NCBI RefSeq assembly: GCF_006546985.1
Contig: NZ_VATK01000020.1
Span: 1-64,000, forward strand
Reading direction: 5' to 3'
Source: Bacillus sp. 03113
GTDB taxonomy: Bacteria; Bacillota; Bacilli; Bacillales; Cytobacillaceae
DNA length: 64,000 nucleotides
Of the stretch, positions 8,794 to 15,904 are shown piece by piece (position 1 is the first letter of the stretch; each line of letters begins with the position of its first letter). Made by a program: the position numbers and the translations under genes. The notes below the pieces were generated by a model that was given only the letters and a program-made list of their open reading frames with translations, had not been told where the DNA came from and made no database searches.

Positions 8794-9675
8794 TTACGCT
8801 ACAGACGTAACAGGATGCTTAACATGTTCTGGAAAACAAAACTGACCATTCGTTTTTACAAATAATGTTCCGCTCCCATTAATAAGATTACAATCAAATA
8901 TTATCCCTTTATAATCTGGCGTGTAATGAAAAACGATCTTATAAGTACCTTCTCCTGAAATCTTCATAAGAATATTGTTAATGTCTACAGGCCTTTTACT
9001 AATAATGTCTAAAATATCAATTTGATTTACGCCTTTGTTAAAGATGACAATAGCATCCTCCGACTCTAAAAAATATAAATCGTTATAAAAAACATTCAGG
9101 CAATGATACATAAAGATGCTGTGAGCATTTTTAGTCCCAAATCTCTGAGAAACAGGTGATCTATTTTTAGCAAACTGATCAATAAAATGAATATCATCAC
9201 TATTTGTTGTATCAAGTTTACGTAGTTCATTTCTTTGTTTAAGGATTGATGAAAATTTCATAGAAAATTGATACTCATCTACTATTTTAAAACCAAACTT
9301 CGGGTAAAAATTTAGAACACTTTGATTCGCAAAAAGATACATGAAATCATATTTGCCTTCATATTCTTCTAAAACCTTAGTCATTAAGCTCGCCGAAAGC
9401 CCTGTTTTCCGATAATCAGGATGCGTCATGACTGTTCCAATCTGTAAAGCACGATACGACTTTCCTTGAATAATGAAATCGATCATATTAACCGAAACAT
9501 TTGCTACGACTTTATTTCTATCAACATATGAAAAAGGGATATATCTATTTCCCCAAAAACCTTTTTCATGCCAGCTTTCAAAATTTAAACCAAAAATACT
9601 GTTAGCAAGCTCAAAAAAGCCCTTTCTTAATTGATCATCGTCTCTATAATTTTTAATAAATTGCAGCTCGTTCAT
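8794..9675 (-). CDS. GNAT family N-acetyltransferase (Eis-like length)
   Basis: About 293 aa. The N-terminal half is a GNAT fold with the acetyl-CoA motif IGTVMTHPDYRKTGLSASLM and the closing VLNFYPKFGFKIV. The C-terminal ~120 aa are of a separate, less conserved domain. Start chosen at ATG 9675, 8 nt after GGGGGGA; TTG at 9678 is in frame. It precedes the kinase-like gene by 18 nt. Substrate unknown. Confidence 0.82.
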   Translation of the reverse strand: MNELQFIKNYRDDDQLRKGFFELANSIFGLNFESWHEKGFWGNRYIPFSYVDRNKVVANVSVNMIDFIIQGKSYRALQIGTVMTHPDYRKTGLSASLMTKVLEEYEGKYDFMYLFANQSVLNFYPKFGFKIVDEYQFSMKFSSILKQRNELRKLDTTNSDDIHFIDQFAKNRSPVSQRFGTKNAHSIFMYHCLNVFYNDLYFLESEDAIVIFNKGVNQIDILDIISKRPVDINNILMKISGEGTYKIVFHYTPDYKGIIFDCNLINGSGTLFVKTNGQFCFPEHVKHPVTSVA

Positions 9676-9722
9676 CAAAGTTGTCCCCCCACAATATGAT
9701 TAAATAAAGTTCATGCAAGTCC

Positions 9723-9751
9723 TTGACATTACATTATTTTCATCTTACAAT
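9723..9751 (+). promoter_or_regulatory. Near-consensus sigma-A promoter of the triple T-box
   Basis: TTGACA (9723-9728), 17-nt spacer, TACAAT (9746-9751). It immediately precedes the first T-box copy, and I see no comparable promoter before copies 2 and 3. Confidence 0.85.
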
Positions 9752-9756
9752 GAACG

Positions 9757-10030
9757 AGAAATATTTACCAATTATTATTTATGGCTAAGAAAAGGACATG
9801 AATCTTTCTTTATTTTCTTTCTAGAGAACAGGGCCATCGGCTGCAAGCCCTGTAGAAAAGAGATTGATTTACCACCTTGGAGCTATTATGGGGAAAGGTT
9901 CAGCTTAGTATCCATAATCGGGATGACCGTTATCTTTTTAAGCGTAATGTACCTTTTTTGTATGTTACGGAATTTGGGTGGAACCACGACCGCACTCGTC
10001 CCTTCTTTTGGGATGAGTGCGTTTTTTATT
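9757..10030 (+). promoter_or_regulatory. Threonine T-box leader, copy 1
   Basis: The copy holds a Stem I apical hairpin (ACAGGG...CCCTGT, 9828-9853), a candidate specifier ACC (Thr) at 9871-9873 followed by A, the T-box GGGTGGAACCACG at 9976-9988, and a terminator CGCACTCGTCCC...GGGATGAGTGCG with TTTTTT. T-boxes bind uncharged tRNA and favour an antiterminator. The specifier agrees with the ThrRS gene downstream. Confidence 0.92.
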
Positions 10031-10039
10031 TTATAATAT

Positions 10040-10283
10040 AGTGCTTTGATAAGGACACGAATCTTTCTTTATTTTCTTACTAGAGAACAGGGTCATTGGC
10101 TGCAAGCCTTGTAGAAAAAAGTTTGATTTACCACCTTGGAGCTATTATGGGGAAGCAACTTAGTATCCATAATCGGGATGACCGTTATCTTTTTAAGCGT
10201 AATATATACTTGTATGTTACGGAATTTGGGTGGAACCACGACCGTACTCGTCCCTTCTTTTTGGGATGAGTGCGGTTTTTTAT
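10040..10283 (+). promoter_or_regulatory. Threonine T-box leader, copy 2
   Basis: Second tandem copy with specifier ACC at 10130-10132, T-box GGGTGGAACCACG at 10228-10240 and a terminator ending at about 10281. Compared with copies 1 and 3 it lacks a few bases after TATTATGGGGAA and has a G-U pair in the terminator (CCGTACTCG). Everything else is nearly unchanged. Confidence 0.92.
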
Positions 10284-10291
10284 TTTATATA

Positions 10292-10543
10292 TGCAATGCT
10301 TTGATAAGGACATGAATCTTTCTTTATTTTCTTACCAGAGAACAGGGTCATTGGCTGCAAGCCCTGTAGAAAAGAGATTGATTTACCACCTTAGAGCTAT
10401 TATGGGGAAAGGTTCAACTTAGTATCCATAATCGGGATGACCGTTATCTTTTTAAGCGTAATATACTTTTGTATGTTGCGGAATTTGGGTGGAACCACGA
10501 CCGCACTCGTCCCTTCTTTTGGGATGAGTGCGGTCTTTTTTTA
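10292..10543 (+). promoter_or_regulatory. Threonine T-box leader, copy 3
   Basis: Third tandem copy with specifier ACC at 10385-10387, T-box GGGTGGAACCACG at 10487-10499 and terminator CCGCACTCGTCCC...GGGATGAGTGCGG followed by TCTTTTTTT. It ends 22 nt before the synthetase start. Repeat spacing, measured between specifiers, is 259 and 255 nt. Confidence 0.92.
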
Positions 10544-10565
10544 TTGAAAAATAGGAGGAATTAAC

Positions 10566-11771
10566 ATGTCAATTGAAAAAGAAGTAGAAAGACGGAACCA
10601 TAGAAAATTAGGTCAGCAGCTGGAATTATTTTTATCAATGGAAGAAGCACCTGGAATGCCCTTTTTCTTGCCGAAAGGAATGATCATTCGAAATGAACTT
10701 GAAAATTTGTGGAAAGATAAGCATCAAAAAGCTGGGTATCAAGAAATTAAAACACCTATTATGATGAAGCAAGAGCTGTGGGAACAGTCTGGTCACTGGG
10801 ATCACTATCACGAAAATATGTATTTTGCAAATGTGGATGAGCAATCCTATGCGATTAAACCAATGAGCTGCCCAGGAGCGGTTTTACTTTTTAATAGTAA
10901 GCGTAGGAGCTATCGAGAGCTTCCGATTCGATATGCTGAGCTCGGATTGGTCCATCGTCACGAACTTTCAGGATCTTTAAATGGGCTGTTAAGAGTTCGC
11001 TCTTTTACTCAAGATGATGCCCACCTCTTTGTAAGAGAGGATCAAATCGAATCCGAAATTGAGAAGGTGTTGGATTTAATTCATGAGTTTTACTCGGAAT
11101 TTGGATTCAGTTATAAGATTGAGCTTTCTACTCGACCAGAAAATTATATGGGCTCAGCTGAAATATGGGAAAAAGCTGAATTAGCTCTCGAATCTGTATT
11201 AAAGGAAAAAGGATTACCCTATCAAATCAATCATGGTGATGGTGCTTTTTACGGTCCAAAAATTGATTATCACATCCTAGATTCACTCGGACGAAGTTGG
11301 CAGTGCGGGACAGTTCAGCTCGATTTCCTTATGCCTGAAAAGTTCAATTGTCATTATATTGGAGAGGATCAGAAACAGCACCGTCCCATTATGATCCATC
11401 GAGCAATTTACGGTTCAATCGAACGGTTTATGGCTATTTTAATTGAGCATTATGAAGGAGATTTCCCATTTTGGCTAGCTCCAATACAAGCAAAGCTATT
11501 GCCTATTTCTGATTCTCAATCATCTTACGCAAATCAAGTCAAAGGACAATTAGAATCAGCTGGATTTCGAGTTGAGATCGATGACAGAATTGAGAAAATT
11601 GGATTAAAAATTAGAGAGGCTGTAATACAAAAGGTTCCTTATATGATGATCATCGGCGATAAAGAAATGGAGAATAACTCCTTAGCGATAAGGAAGCGTA
11701 AAGAAGGAAATCTTGGTGAAATGAGTATGATAGAAGTCATTAATAAATTCAAAGCAGAAAGGAATAAGTGA
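10566..11771 (+). CDS. thrS: Short threonyl-tRNA synthetase lacking TGS and editing domains
   Basis: The 401-aa protein aligns by eye with only the catalytic and anticodon-binding parts of ThrRS (family norm about 640 aa). It opens NHRKLGQQLELF, the start of the class II core. The zinc ligands Cys102 (KPMSCPG), His153 (DDAHLF) and His278 (MIHRA), the motif 2 HRHE (Arg131) and the motif 3 Arg287 (SIERF) are all present, so it should activate threonine. The N-terminal TGS and HxxxH editing domain are absent, and the strong AGGAGGAATTAAC site before ATG 10566 shows the short form is native. Three T-boxes control it, as reported for Bacillus subtilis thrZ. Probably a stress-induced second ThrRS; resistance to a ThrRS inhibitor is also possible. 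Confidence 0.9.
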   Translation: MSIEKEVERRNHRKLGQQLELFLSMEEAPGMPFFLPKGMIIRNELENLWKDKHQKAGYQEIKTPIMMKQELWEQSGHWDHYHENMYFANVDEQSYAIKPMSCPGAVLLFNSKRRSYRELPIRYAELGLVHRHELSGSLNGLLRVRSFTQDDAHLFVREDQIESEIEKVLDLIHEFYSEFGFSYKIELSTRPENYMGSAEIWEKAELALESVLKEKGLPYQINHGDGAFYGPKIDYHILDSLGRSWQCGTVQLDFLMPEKFNCHYIGEDQKQHRPIMIHRAIYGSIERFMAILIEHYEGDFPFWLAPIQAKLLPISDSQSSYANQVKGQLESAGFRVEIDDRIEKIGLKIREAVIQKVPYMMIIGDKEMENNSLAIRKRKEGNLGEMSMIEVINKFKAERNK

Positions 11772-11868
11772 AAGCTTTAAATAGGATTCTCAATTTATGA
11801 CCTTATTAAAAAACATTGATAGAATGAAGAAATAATTAGATTTAGTTTAATCAATGAGGGGGTAAAAC

Positions 11869-12318
11869 ATGCAAAACGTTATAGATCAATTAAATCATTG
11901 GATTATTAAGGTTCCAGAGGAGTTCAGCCAGATGTCTGAATTAAAGGTGTCACACCGGCCTATGCCTCATAAATGGTCAAAAAAAGAGATATTGGGTCAT
12001 TTATGTGACTCAGCTATTAATAATCTTGAAAGATTTATCAAAATTCAATATGAACAACAGCCTTTTCTCCTTAACCCCTATAATCAAAATCAGTGGGTAG
12101 AACTACAAGGTTATCAAGACATACCAATTGAAGAAATACTAAATCTATGGTGCAGCTTAAATAAAAAAATCATAAAAGTGATTTCAAAGATACCCAGTGA
12201 AAAACGATCTTATCTATGTGATATAGGCAATAATCAGCTAATGACACTAGAGTGGCTGATTCAAGACTATCTTGAACATATGGAACACCATTTAAAAAAT
12301 CAAGTTTTCGAATATTAA
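11869..12318 (+). CDS. DinB family protein
   Basis: The 149-aa protein is a four-helix DinB/YfiT-like fold: HKWSKKEILGHLCDSA near 35-50 with His45, and a C-terminal YLEHMEHH with the metal-binding histidines, typical of the family. Members bind a divalent metal and some act as thiol-dependent transferases. GAGGGGGTAA precedes the ATG. It is monocistronic, closed by a strong hairpin at 12335. Confidence 0.8.
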   Translation: MQNVIDQLNHWIIKVPEEFSQMSELKVSHRPMPHKWSKKEILGHLCDSAINNLERFIKIQYEQQPFLLNPYNQNQWVELQGYQDIPIEEILNLWCSLNKKIIKVISKIPSEKRSYLCDIGNNQLMTLEWLIQDYLEHMEHHLKNQVFEY

Positions 12319-12334
12319 TCGTTGACCATCATTC

Positions 12335-12376
12335 AGAGGGTGTCCCAAAAGTATAACTTTTAGGGGCACCCTCTTA
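12335..12376. terminator. Long bidirectional terminator palindrome
   Basis: AGAGGGTGTCCCAAAAGT and its imperfect complement ACTTTTaGGGGCACCCTCT form a ~18-bp stem with a 3-nt loop, between converging genes. Similar GGGTGTCCC-type hairpins recur in Bacillaceae and resemble IS-end palindromes; here it most simply acts as a terminator. Confidence 0.75.
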
Positions 12377-12385
12377 TCTCATTAT

Positions 12386-13042
12386 TTAATAAAATTTAAC
12401 TCGGTCTTCTAAAGGTTTGAACTCTTTTTCCCCGGCAGGAGCAGTTGGTTTGCCAAATGGCATTTGAGCAATCAATTTCCAACTGCTTGGAATGTTCCAT
12501 TCTTCTTTCACTTCATCGTCAATAAGTGGATTATAGTGCTGTAACGTTGCACCGAAACCTTCTAGTTCTAAGGATGTCCATATTACATATTGATGCATCC
12601 CGCTTGTATGTTGTGACCAAATAGGGAAGTTGTCAGCATATGAAGCAAATTGCTTTTGAAGTGATTCAATGACATTCATGTCTTCAAAGAATAATACGGT
12701 GCCATAACCGCTTCCAAATGCATTCATTTTTTGTTCTGTTGGCCCAAATTTATCTGCAGGAACCTTTTTTCTTAATGTTTCTTTGGTGATGTTCCATAAT
12801 TTTTTATGATTTTCACCTAATAAAACAACTACTCTTGTACTTTGAGAATTGAATGCGGAAGGGGTATGCTGCACAGCATGGCTTATTACTTCTTTTATTC
12901 GTTCATCTGAAACAACAGCCTCGCTGCTAATCCCATAAATCGAGCGTCTTGATTCTACCGCTGCATAAAAATCTTTTGTGCTTGTCATAGCACTTGCCTC
13001 CTTATCACTTGGTTCACCGAATAATTTTTGTAAAAAGCTCAT
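12386..13042 (-). CDS. Nitroreductase family protein (FRM2/HBN1-like)
   Basis: The 218-aa protein has the nitroreductase fold: the FMN-binding SRRSIYGIS near 31-39, HTPSAFNSQSTRVVVLL near 59-75, and the C-terminal PFGKPTAP. Length and sequence fit the FRM2/HBN1-like subgroup. Such enzymes use FMN and NAD(P)H to reduce quinones or nitro compounds. It follows catE by 33 nt under the same promoter and a YodB-type regulator is divergent, matching the quinone/diamide-stress genes of Bacillus. Confidence 0.85.
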   Translation of the reverse strand: MSFLQKLFGEPSDKEASAMTSTKDFYAAVESRRSIYGISSEAVVSDERIKEVISHAVQHTPSAFNSQSTRVVVLLGENHKKLWNITKETLRKKVPADKFGPTEQKMNAFGSGYGTVLFFEDMNVIESLQKQFASYADNFPIWSQHTSGMHQYVIWTSLELEGFGATLQHYNPLIDDEVKEEWNIPSSWKLIAQMPFGKPTAPAGEKEFKPLEDRVKFY

Positions 13043-13075
13043 CGTATATACCTCCTAATTAGTTATTTGTTATAT

Positions 13076-13927
13076 TTATACAAAAAGTTGAATATGATTC
13101 TCCGAAGGGTCTTTCGTAATGACAACGCCGTCTTTTTCGTTAATCCAAGCACCTATTCCTTTTAATTGCTCGATCACTTTTTTTCTAGCTTCCTCATTCG
13201 GATATACTAGTGAGAACCATTTCAGTCCAACACTATTTTCAAGAGGCGGAGGCGCTCCTACTCCATTCCATATATTTAATCCAATATGATGATGATACCC
13301 GCCTGTTGAGATAAAAAGTGCTTGATTACCATACTGGCTTACAACGTCAAATCCAAGTCCTTTGCAGTAAAAATCCTCTGCTTTTTGCAGGTCAGAAACA
13401 TGTAAATGAATATGCCCCATTACGGTATCAGCAGGAAGTCCATCCCAAGGATCTCCTTTACCTTCTTCAAGAAGATTTTCTGCATCTAAAGCTACAGTGG
13501 GCATTGTCACTTTGCCATTTTTCCAATTCCAGGTTGCAGCTGGCCGGTCTGCGTATATTTCAATGCCATTCCCATCGGGATCTGCAAAATAAAGAGCTTC
13601 ACTTACATAATGATCGGATGCCCCTTGAAGCGGATAACCATTTTGAATAAAGTGGTATAATATTTTTCCTAAATCAGCACGAGTAGGCAATAAAAGTGCA
13701 AAATGATATAGTCCCGTTGTACGCAATTGTTTCTGAATCACATCATCTGGCTGCTCAATCGATAGTAATGGAGTTCTGCCGTCTGCCGTTAATACCACTT
13801 TTCTTTCTGACTGTTCGAGGATTTTAAAACCAATCAACTTTTCATAAAACGCAAGCGAACGTTTTAAATCCGATACCTTTAAGACTACTTGATTTACAAA
13901 TATAGTTGGTTTGCGATGAAAATCCAT
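13076..13927 (-). CDS. catE: Catechol 2,3-dioxygenase CatE (VOC family)
   Basis: The 283-aa protein is a two-module VOC protein. Modules begin at NQVVLKVSDL (~12) and GHIHLHVSDL (~171). Metal-site candidates are His173 (GHIHLHV), His217 region (YHHHIGL) and Glu near 125 (GIEIYADRP). Length and order fit Bacillus CatE, an extradiol dioxygenase for catechol detoxification. Its promoter faces a YodB/CatR-like thiol sensor, consistent with that role. Other members of this family act on different substrates, so the symbol is by similarity. Confidence 0.8.
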   Translation of the reverse strand: MDFHRKPTIFVNQVVLKVSDLKRSLAFYEKLIGFKILEQSERKVVLTADGRTPLLSIEQPDDVIQKQLRTTGLYHFALLLPTRADLGKILYHFIQNGYPLQGASDHYVSEALYFADPDGNGIEIYADRPAATWNWKNGKVTMPTVALDAENLLEEGKGDPWDGLPADTVMGHIHLHVSDLQKAEDFYCKGLGFDVVSQYGNQALFISTGGYHHHIGLNIWNGVGAPPPLENSVGLKWFSLVYPNEEARKKVIEQLKGIGAWINEKDGVVITKDPSENHIQLFV

Positions 13928-13996
13928 AATTCCTGCCTCCTGGTAAAAAACATTCTCATGAAAAGCTACACAACCTAATATGAGTTTAATCTTTAG

Positions 13997-14041
13997 TTAC
14001 TTTATGTAAGTTAGTATATAATTACAATTTAATTAAGTCAA
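13997..14041 (-). promoter_or_regulatory. Promoter and candidate operator of catE-nitroreductase
   Basis: On the minus strand TTGACT (14041-14036), a 17-nt spacer and TATACT (14018-14013) form a good sigma-A promoter. An inverted repeat TTAC-tttat-GTAA (13997-14009) covers the expected start of transcription and is where a YodB-type repressor could bind. Confidence 0.65.
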
Positions 14042-14106
14042 GTAAATTAATAATGATTTGTCATCAACTTATTCTTATTATAAAATAGCCTTAGAGGTGA
14101 ATAAAC

Positions 14107-14430
14107 GTGAACCAATCGACCCTGTGTCCAAAATTTGAAAAAGCAATCACTATTTTAAGCCAACGATGGACGGGCTTGATTATCTATCAATTGCTTTCTG
14201 GTCCTCAACGATTTAAAACACTTGAATCCTCTATTGCAATCAGCGGAAGAGTTCTTTCAGAGAGACTAAAGGATTTAGAGCAGCATGGAATAATTAAAAG
14301 AGATGTCTTCCCTGAAACCCCGGTTCGAATCGAATATTCTTTAACAGAAAAAGGTCTAGCCTTAGAACCTGTTTTGAAACAAATTGAACAATGGGCTCAA
14401 GACTGGTTGAAAATAGAGGAAAAAACTTAA
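14107..14430 (+). CDS. HxlR/DUF24-type thiol-sensing regulator (YodB/CatR-like)
   Basis: The 107-aa winged-helix protein reads like YodB: conserved CPK near residue 7 (redox Cys7), RWTGLIIYQLL, RVLSERLKDLEQHGII and PETPVRIEYSLTEKG. In Bacillus such regulators are inactivated by quinones and diamide through the N-terminal cysteine and repress catDE and nitroreductase genes. GTG start with AGAGGTGA upstream. It is divergent from catE, so it is the obvious regulator of that operon and itself. Confidence 0.88.
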   Translation: MNQSTLCPKFEKAITILSQRWTGLIIYQLLSGPQRFKTLESSIAISGRVLSERLKDLEQHGIIKRDVFPETPVRIEYSLTEKGLALEPVLKQIEQWAQDWLKIEEKT

Positions 14431-14500
14431 GTAAGGAAGCCTAGTGAAAACATATTCAAAATAGAGCCGAATAGACATTTAAAGAATTGCATCAACGAAT

Positions 14501-14530
14501 AAAAGCTGCCCTAGAGGCAGCCCTTTCTAT
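14501..14530. terminator. Bidirectional terminator
   Basis: GCTGCC-ctaga-GGCAGC (14505-14521) is flanked by CCTTTCTATTTT on the plus strand and TTTTATT on the minus strand. It serves the converging yodB-like and MFS genes. Confidence 0.75.
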
Positions 14531-14531
14531 T

Positions 14532-15710
14532 TTATGATTCAATTGTCTTTTTAGATGCAAATAAAAAATAAACCAAAAACACCGTACAAACGAATGAAAC
14601 GAAACCAAATCCGCCGAAAACATCAAATTTGGATGAAAAATAACCAAAGCCCAAACCTGTCATGATTAGAACTGCATTCAGCCCCAATGACTGAAAAGAA
14701 TCAATGGTTGCTCTCATGGAAGAATCAATTCGATGATGCAAATAGCCAGCTGTAATAGGTTCCATAATACCTGAGAACAAGCAAATGATAAAAATTGCTC
14801 CTAAACTGGTAAAGTCTTTGATCACTGATACATATAAAAAACCTGATGAAAAAACTACAGTCACGCTCACAAGTATTCCCCTATAGCGGAATCGGTTTTT
14901 CAAATGGTAGGCAATGATATTTCCTGGAAGCCTTAAAAGCATAATAACTGTTGAAAATAAACCAAAATATAAAACTGGAATCTTTAATCTATTTAAATAC
15001 AGTTGCCAAAACTCATCGATAAAGCTTAAAGCAGCACCAATAACCATTCCTGAAAGCACCACAAGGCACACTTCTGGATTTTTTCTGAAAAAGGTCACAG
15101 ATGTTTTTATATATTTTCTAACCTCGATTGAATTATTGGTAATGCTTTTACCAGCAGGCTCAATTAACAGCAATGCCATCCATACAGAAACAAGCGAACT
15201 AACAAACGATATCCAATAATTTAACTGAAACCCAAATCTGCTTGCCAAAAAACTGCCGCACATGGCTGCGATGATTGCGGAAATAAAATCACACACATTC
15301 AAGCGGCCAAAATACTTTTCAAAAGCTTGCTCTTTGCCATTTTCCTTTAATGAATCATAGAGCAGTGCATTTTCAGACCCGCTGCTAGTAGATCGACCAA
15401 TACCTGCTAAAAAAATAGCAGCAGCAAAATGCCAAAAATCCGTTGCAAACACGAGGATAATAAATTCGCAACATTGCAATAAGGAGCTTAGCACAATCAT
15501 TTTCTTTCTGCCCCACTTATCAGCAATGATTCCTGTTGGAACCTCAAGCAAAACAACGGTAATCGCGAAAATAATTTCTGTATATATGACCATCTGAATA
15601 GTCATGTCTCTCTGTTCCCAGAAAAGTCTTTCAATCACATATGCAGGTATAAGATTTTGACAAAATCGAATGGCATATAGTTTCCAAATATTATCCTTAT
15701 AATCCATCAT
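14532..15710 (-). CDS. MFS drug-efflux-type transporter preceded by a leader peptide
   Basis: About 392 aa with roughly 12 hydrophobic segments. TM1-2 loop carries EVPTGIIADKWGRKK, the MFS motif A signature. The start ATG 15710 is set by GGGAGGAG (15722-15715) 4 nt upstream; a longer frame to TTG 15743 would run through that site. The 132-nt leader contains a 9-codon uORF and sequence complementary to the ribosome binding site, an arrangement known from antibiotic-inducible resistance genes. The exported compound is unknown. Confidence 0.85.
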   Translation of the reverse strand: MMDYKDNIWKLYAIRFCQNLIPAYVIERLFWEQRDMTIQMVIYTEIIFAITVVLLEVPTGIIADKWGRKKMIVLSSLLQCCEFIILVFATDFWHFAAAIFLAGIGRSTSSGSENALLYDSLKENGKEQAFEKYFGRLNVCDFISAIIAAMCGSFLASRFGFQLNYWISFVSSLVSVWMALLLIEPAGKSITNNSIEVRKYIKTSVTFFRKNPEVCLVVLSGMVIGAALSFIDEFWQLYLNRLKIPVLYFGLFSTVIMLLRLPGNIIAYHLKNRFRYRGILVSVTVVFSSGFLYVSVIKDFTSLGAIFIICLFSGIMEPITAGYLHHRIDSSMRATIDSFQSLGLNAVLIMTGLGFGYFSSKFDVFGGFGFVSFVCTVFLVYFLFASKKTIES

Positions 15711-15842
15711 AAAGCTCCTCCCATATTTGATTGCACAAGCCAATCAAAACATGGAGGTGCTCGCGAACGCTTTAATTCTAAATCTTAGCAGGGAGGTCTT
15801 GCGTATGTGATCATATCAACATCTCCTCTGTGTTTATAAGTT
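15711..15842 (-). promoter_or_regulatory. Candidate translational attenuator of the MFS gene
   Basis: The leader carries a uORF (15814-15785), whose CCT CCC codons (minus strand 15796-15791) are complementary to GGGAGG (15722-15717) in the MFS ribosome binding site. A second CACCTCC lies at 15759-15753. An 8-bp perfect hairpin TTTGATTG-gcttgtg-CAATCAAA (15726-15748) precedes the site. Stalling on the uORF could free the site. Direct sequence evidence; mechanism inferred. Confidence 0.55.
15785..15814 (-). CDS. Nine-residue leader peptide MITYARPPC
   Basis: ATG ATC ACA TAC GCA AGA CCT CCC TGC TAA, preceded by AGAGGAG with 8-nt spacing (15828-15822). It ends in Pro-Pro-Cys, a context that slows ribosomes. 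It sits about 28 nt after the expected transcription start and 74 nt before the MFS start. Confidence 0.6.
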   Translation of the reverse strand: MITYARPPC

Positions 15843-15848
15843 ACATTC

Positions 15849-15877
15849 ATCATAAGTTTTAGGAAAAAGCGGGTCAA
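15849..15877 (-). promoter_or_regulatory. Sigma-A promoter of the leader peptide-MFS transcript
   Basis: On the minus strand TTGACC (15877-15872), 17-nt spacer, TATGAT (15854-15849). It lies just before the uORF and downstream of the ABC permease stop side. Confidence 0.7.
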
Positions 15878-15904
15878 TACCTGTGAAATGAATTAGGGAG
15901 GTTT

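Noticed and set aside
9713-10036. Open reading frame of 107 codons through the first T-box
   Set aside because: It starts before the promoter and runs across the T-box and terminator; no ribosome binding site, and the RNA explains the sequence fully.
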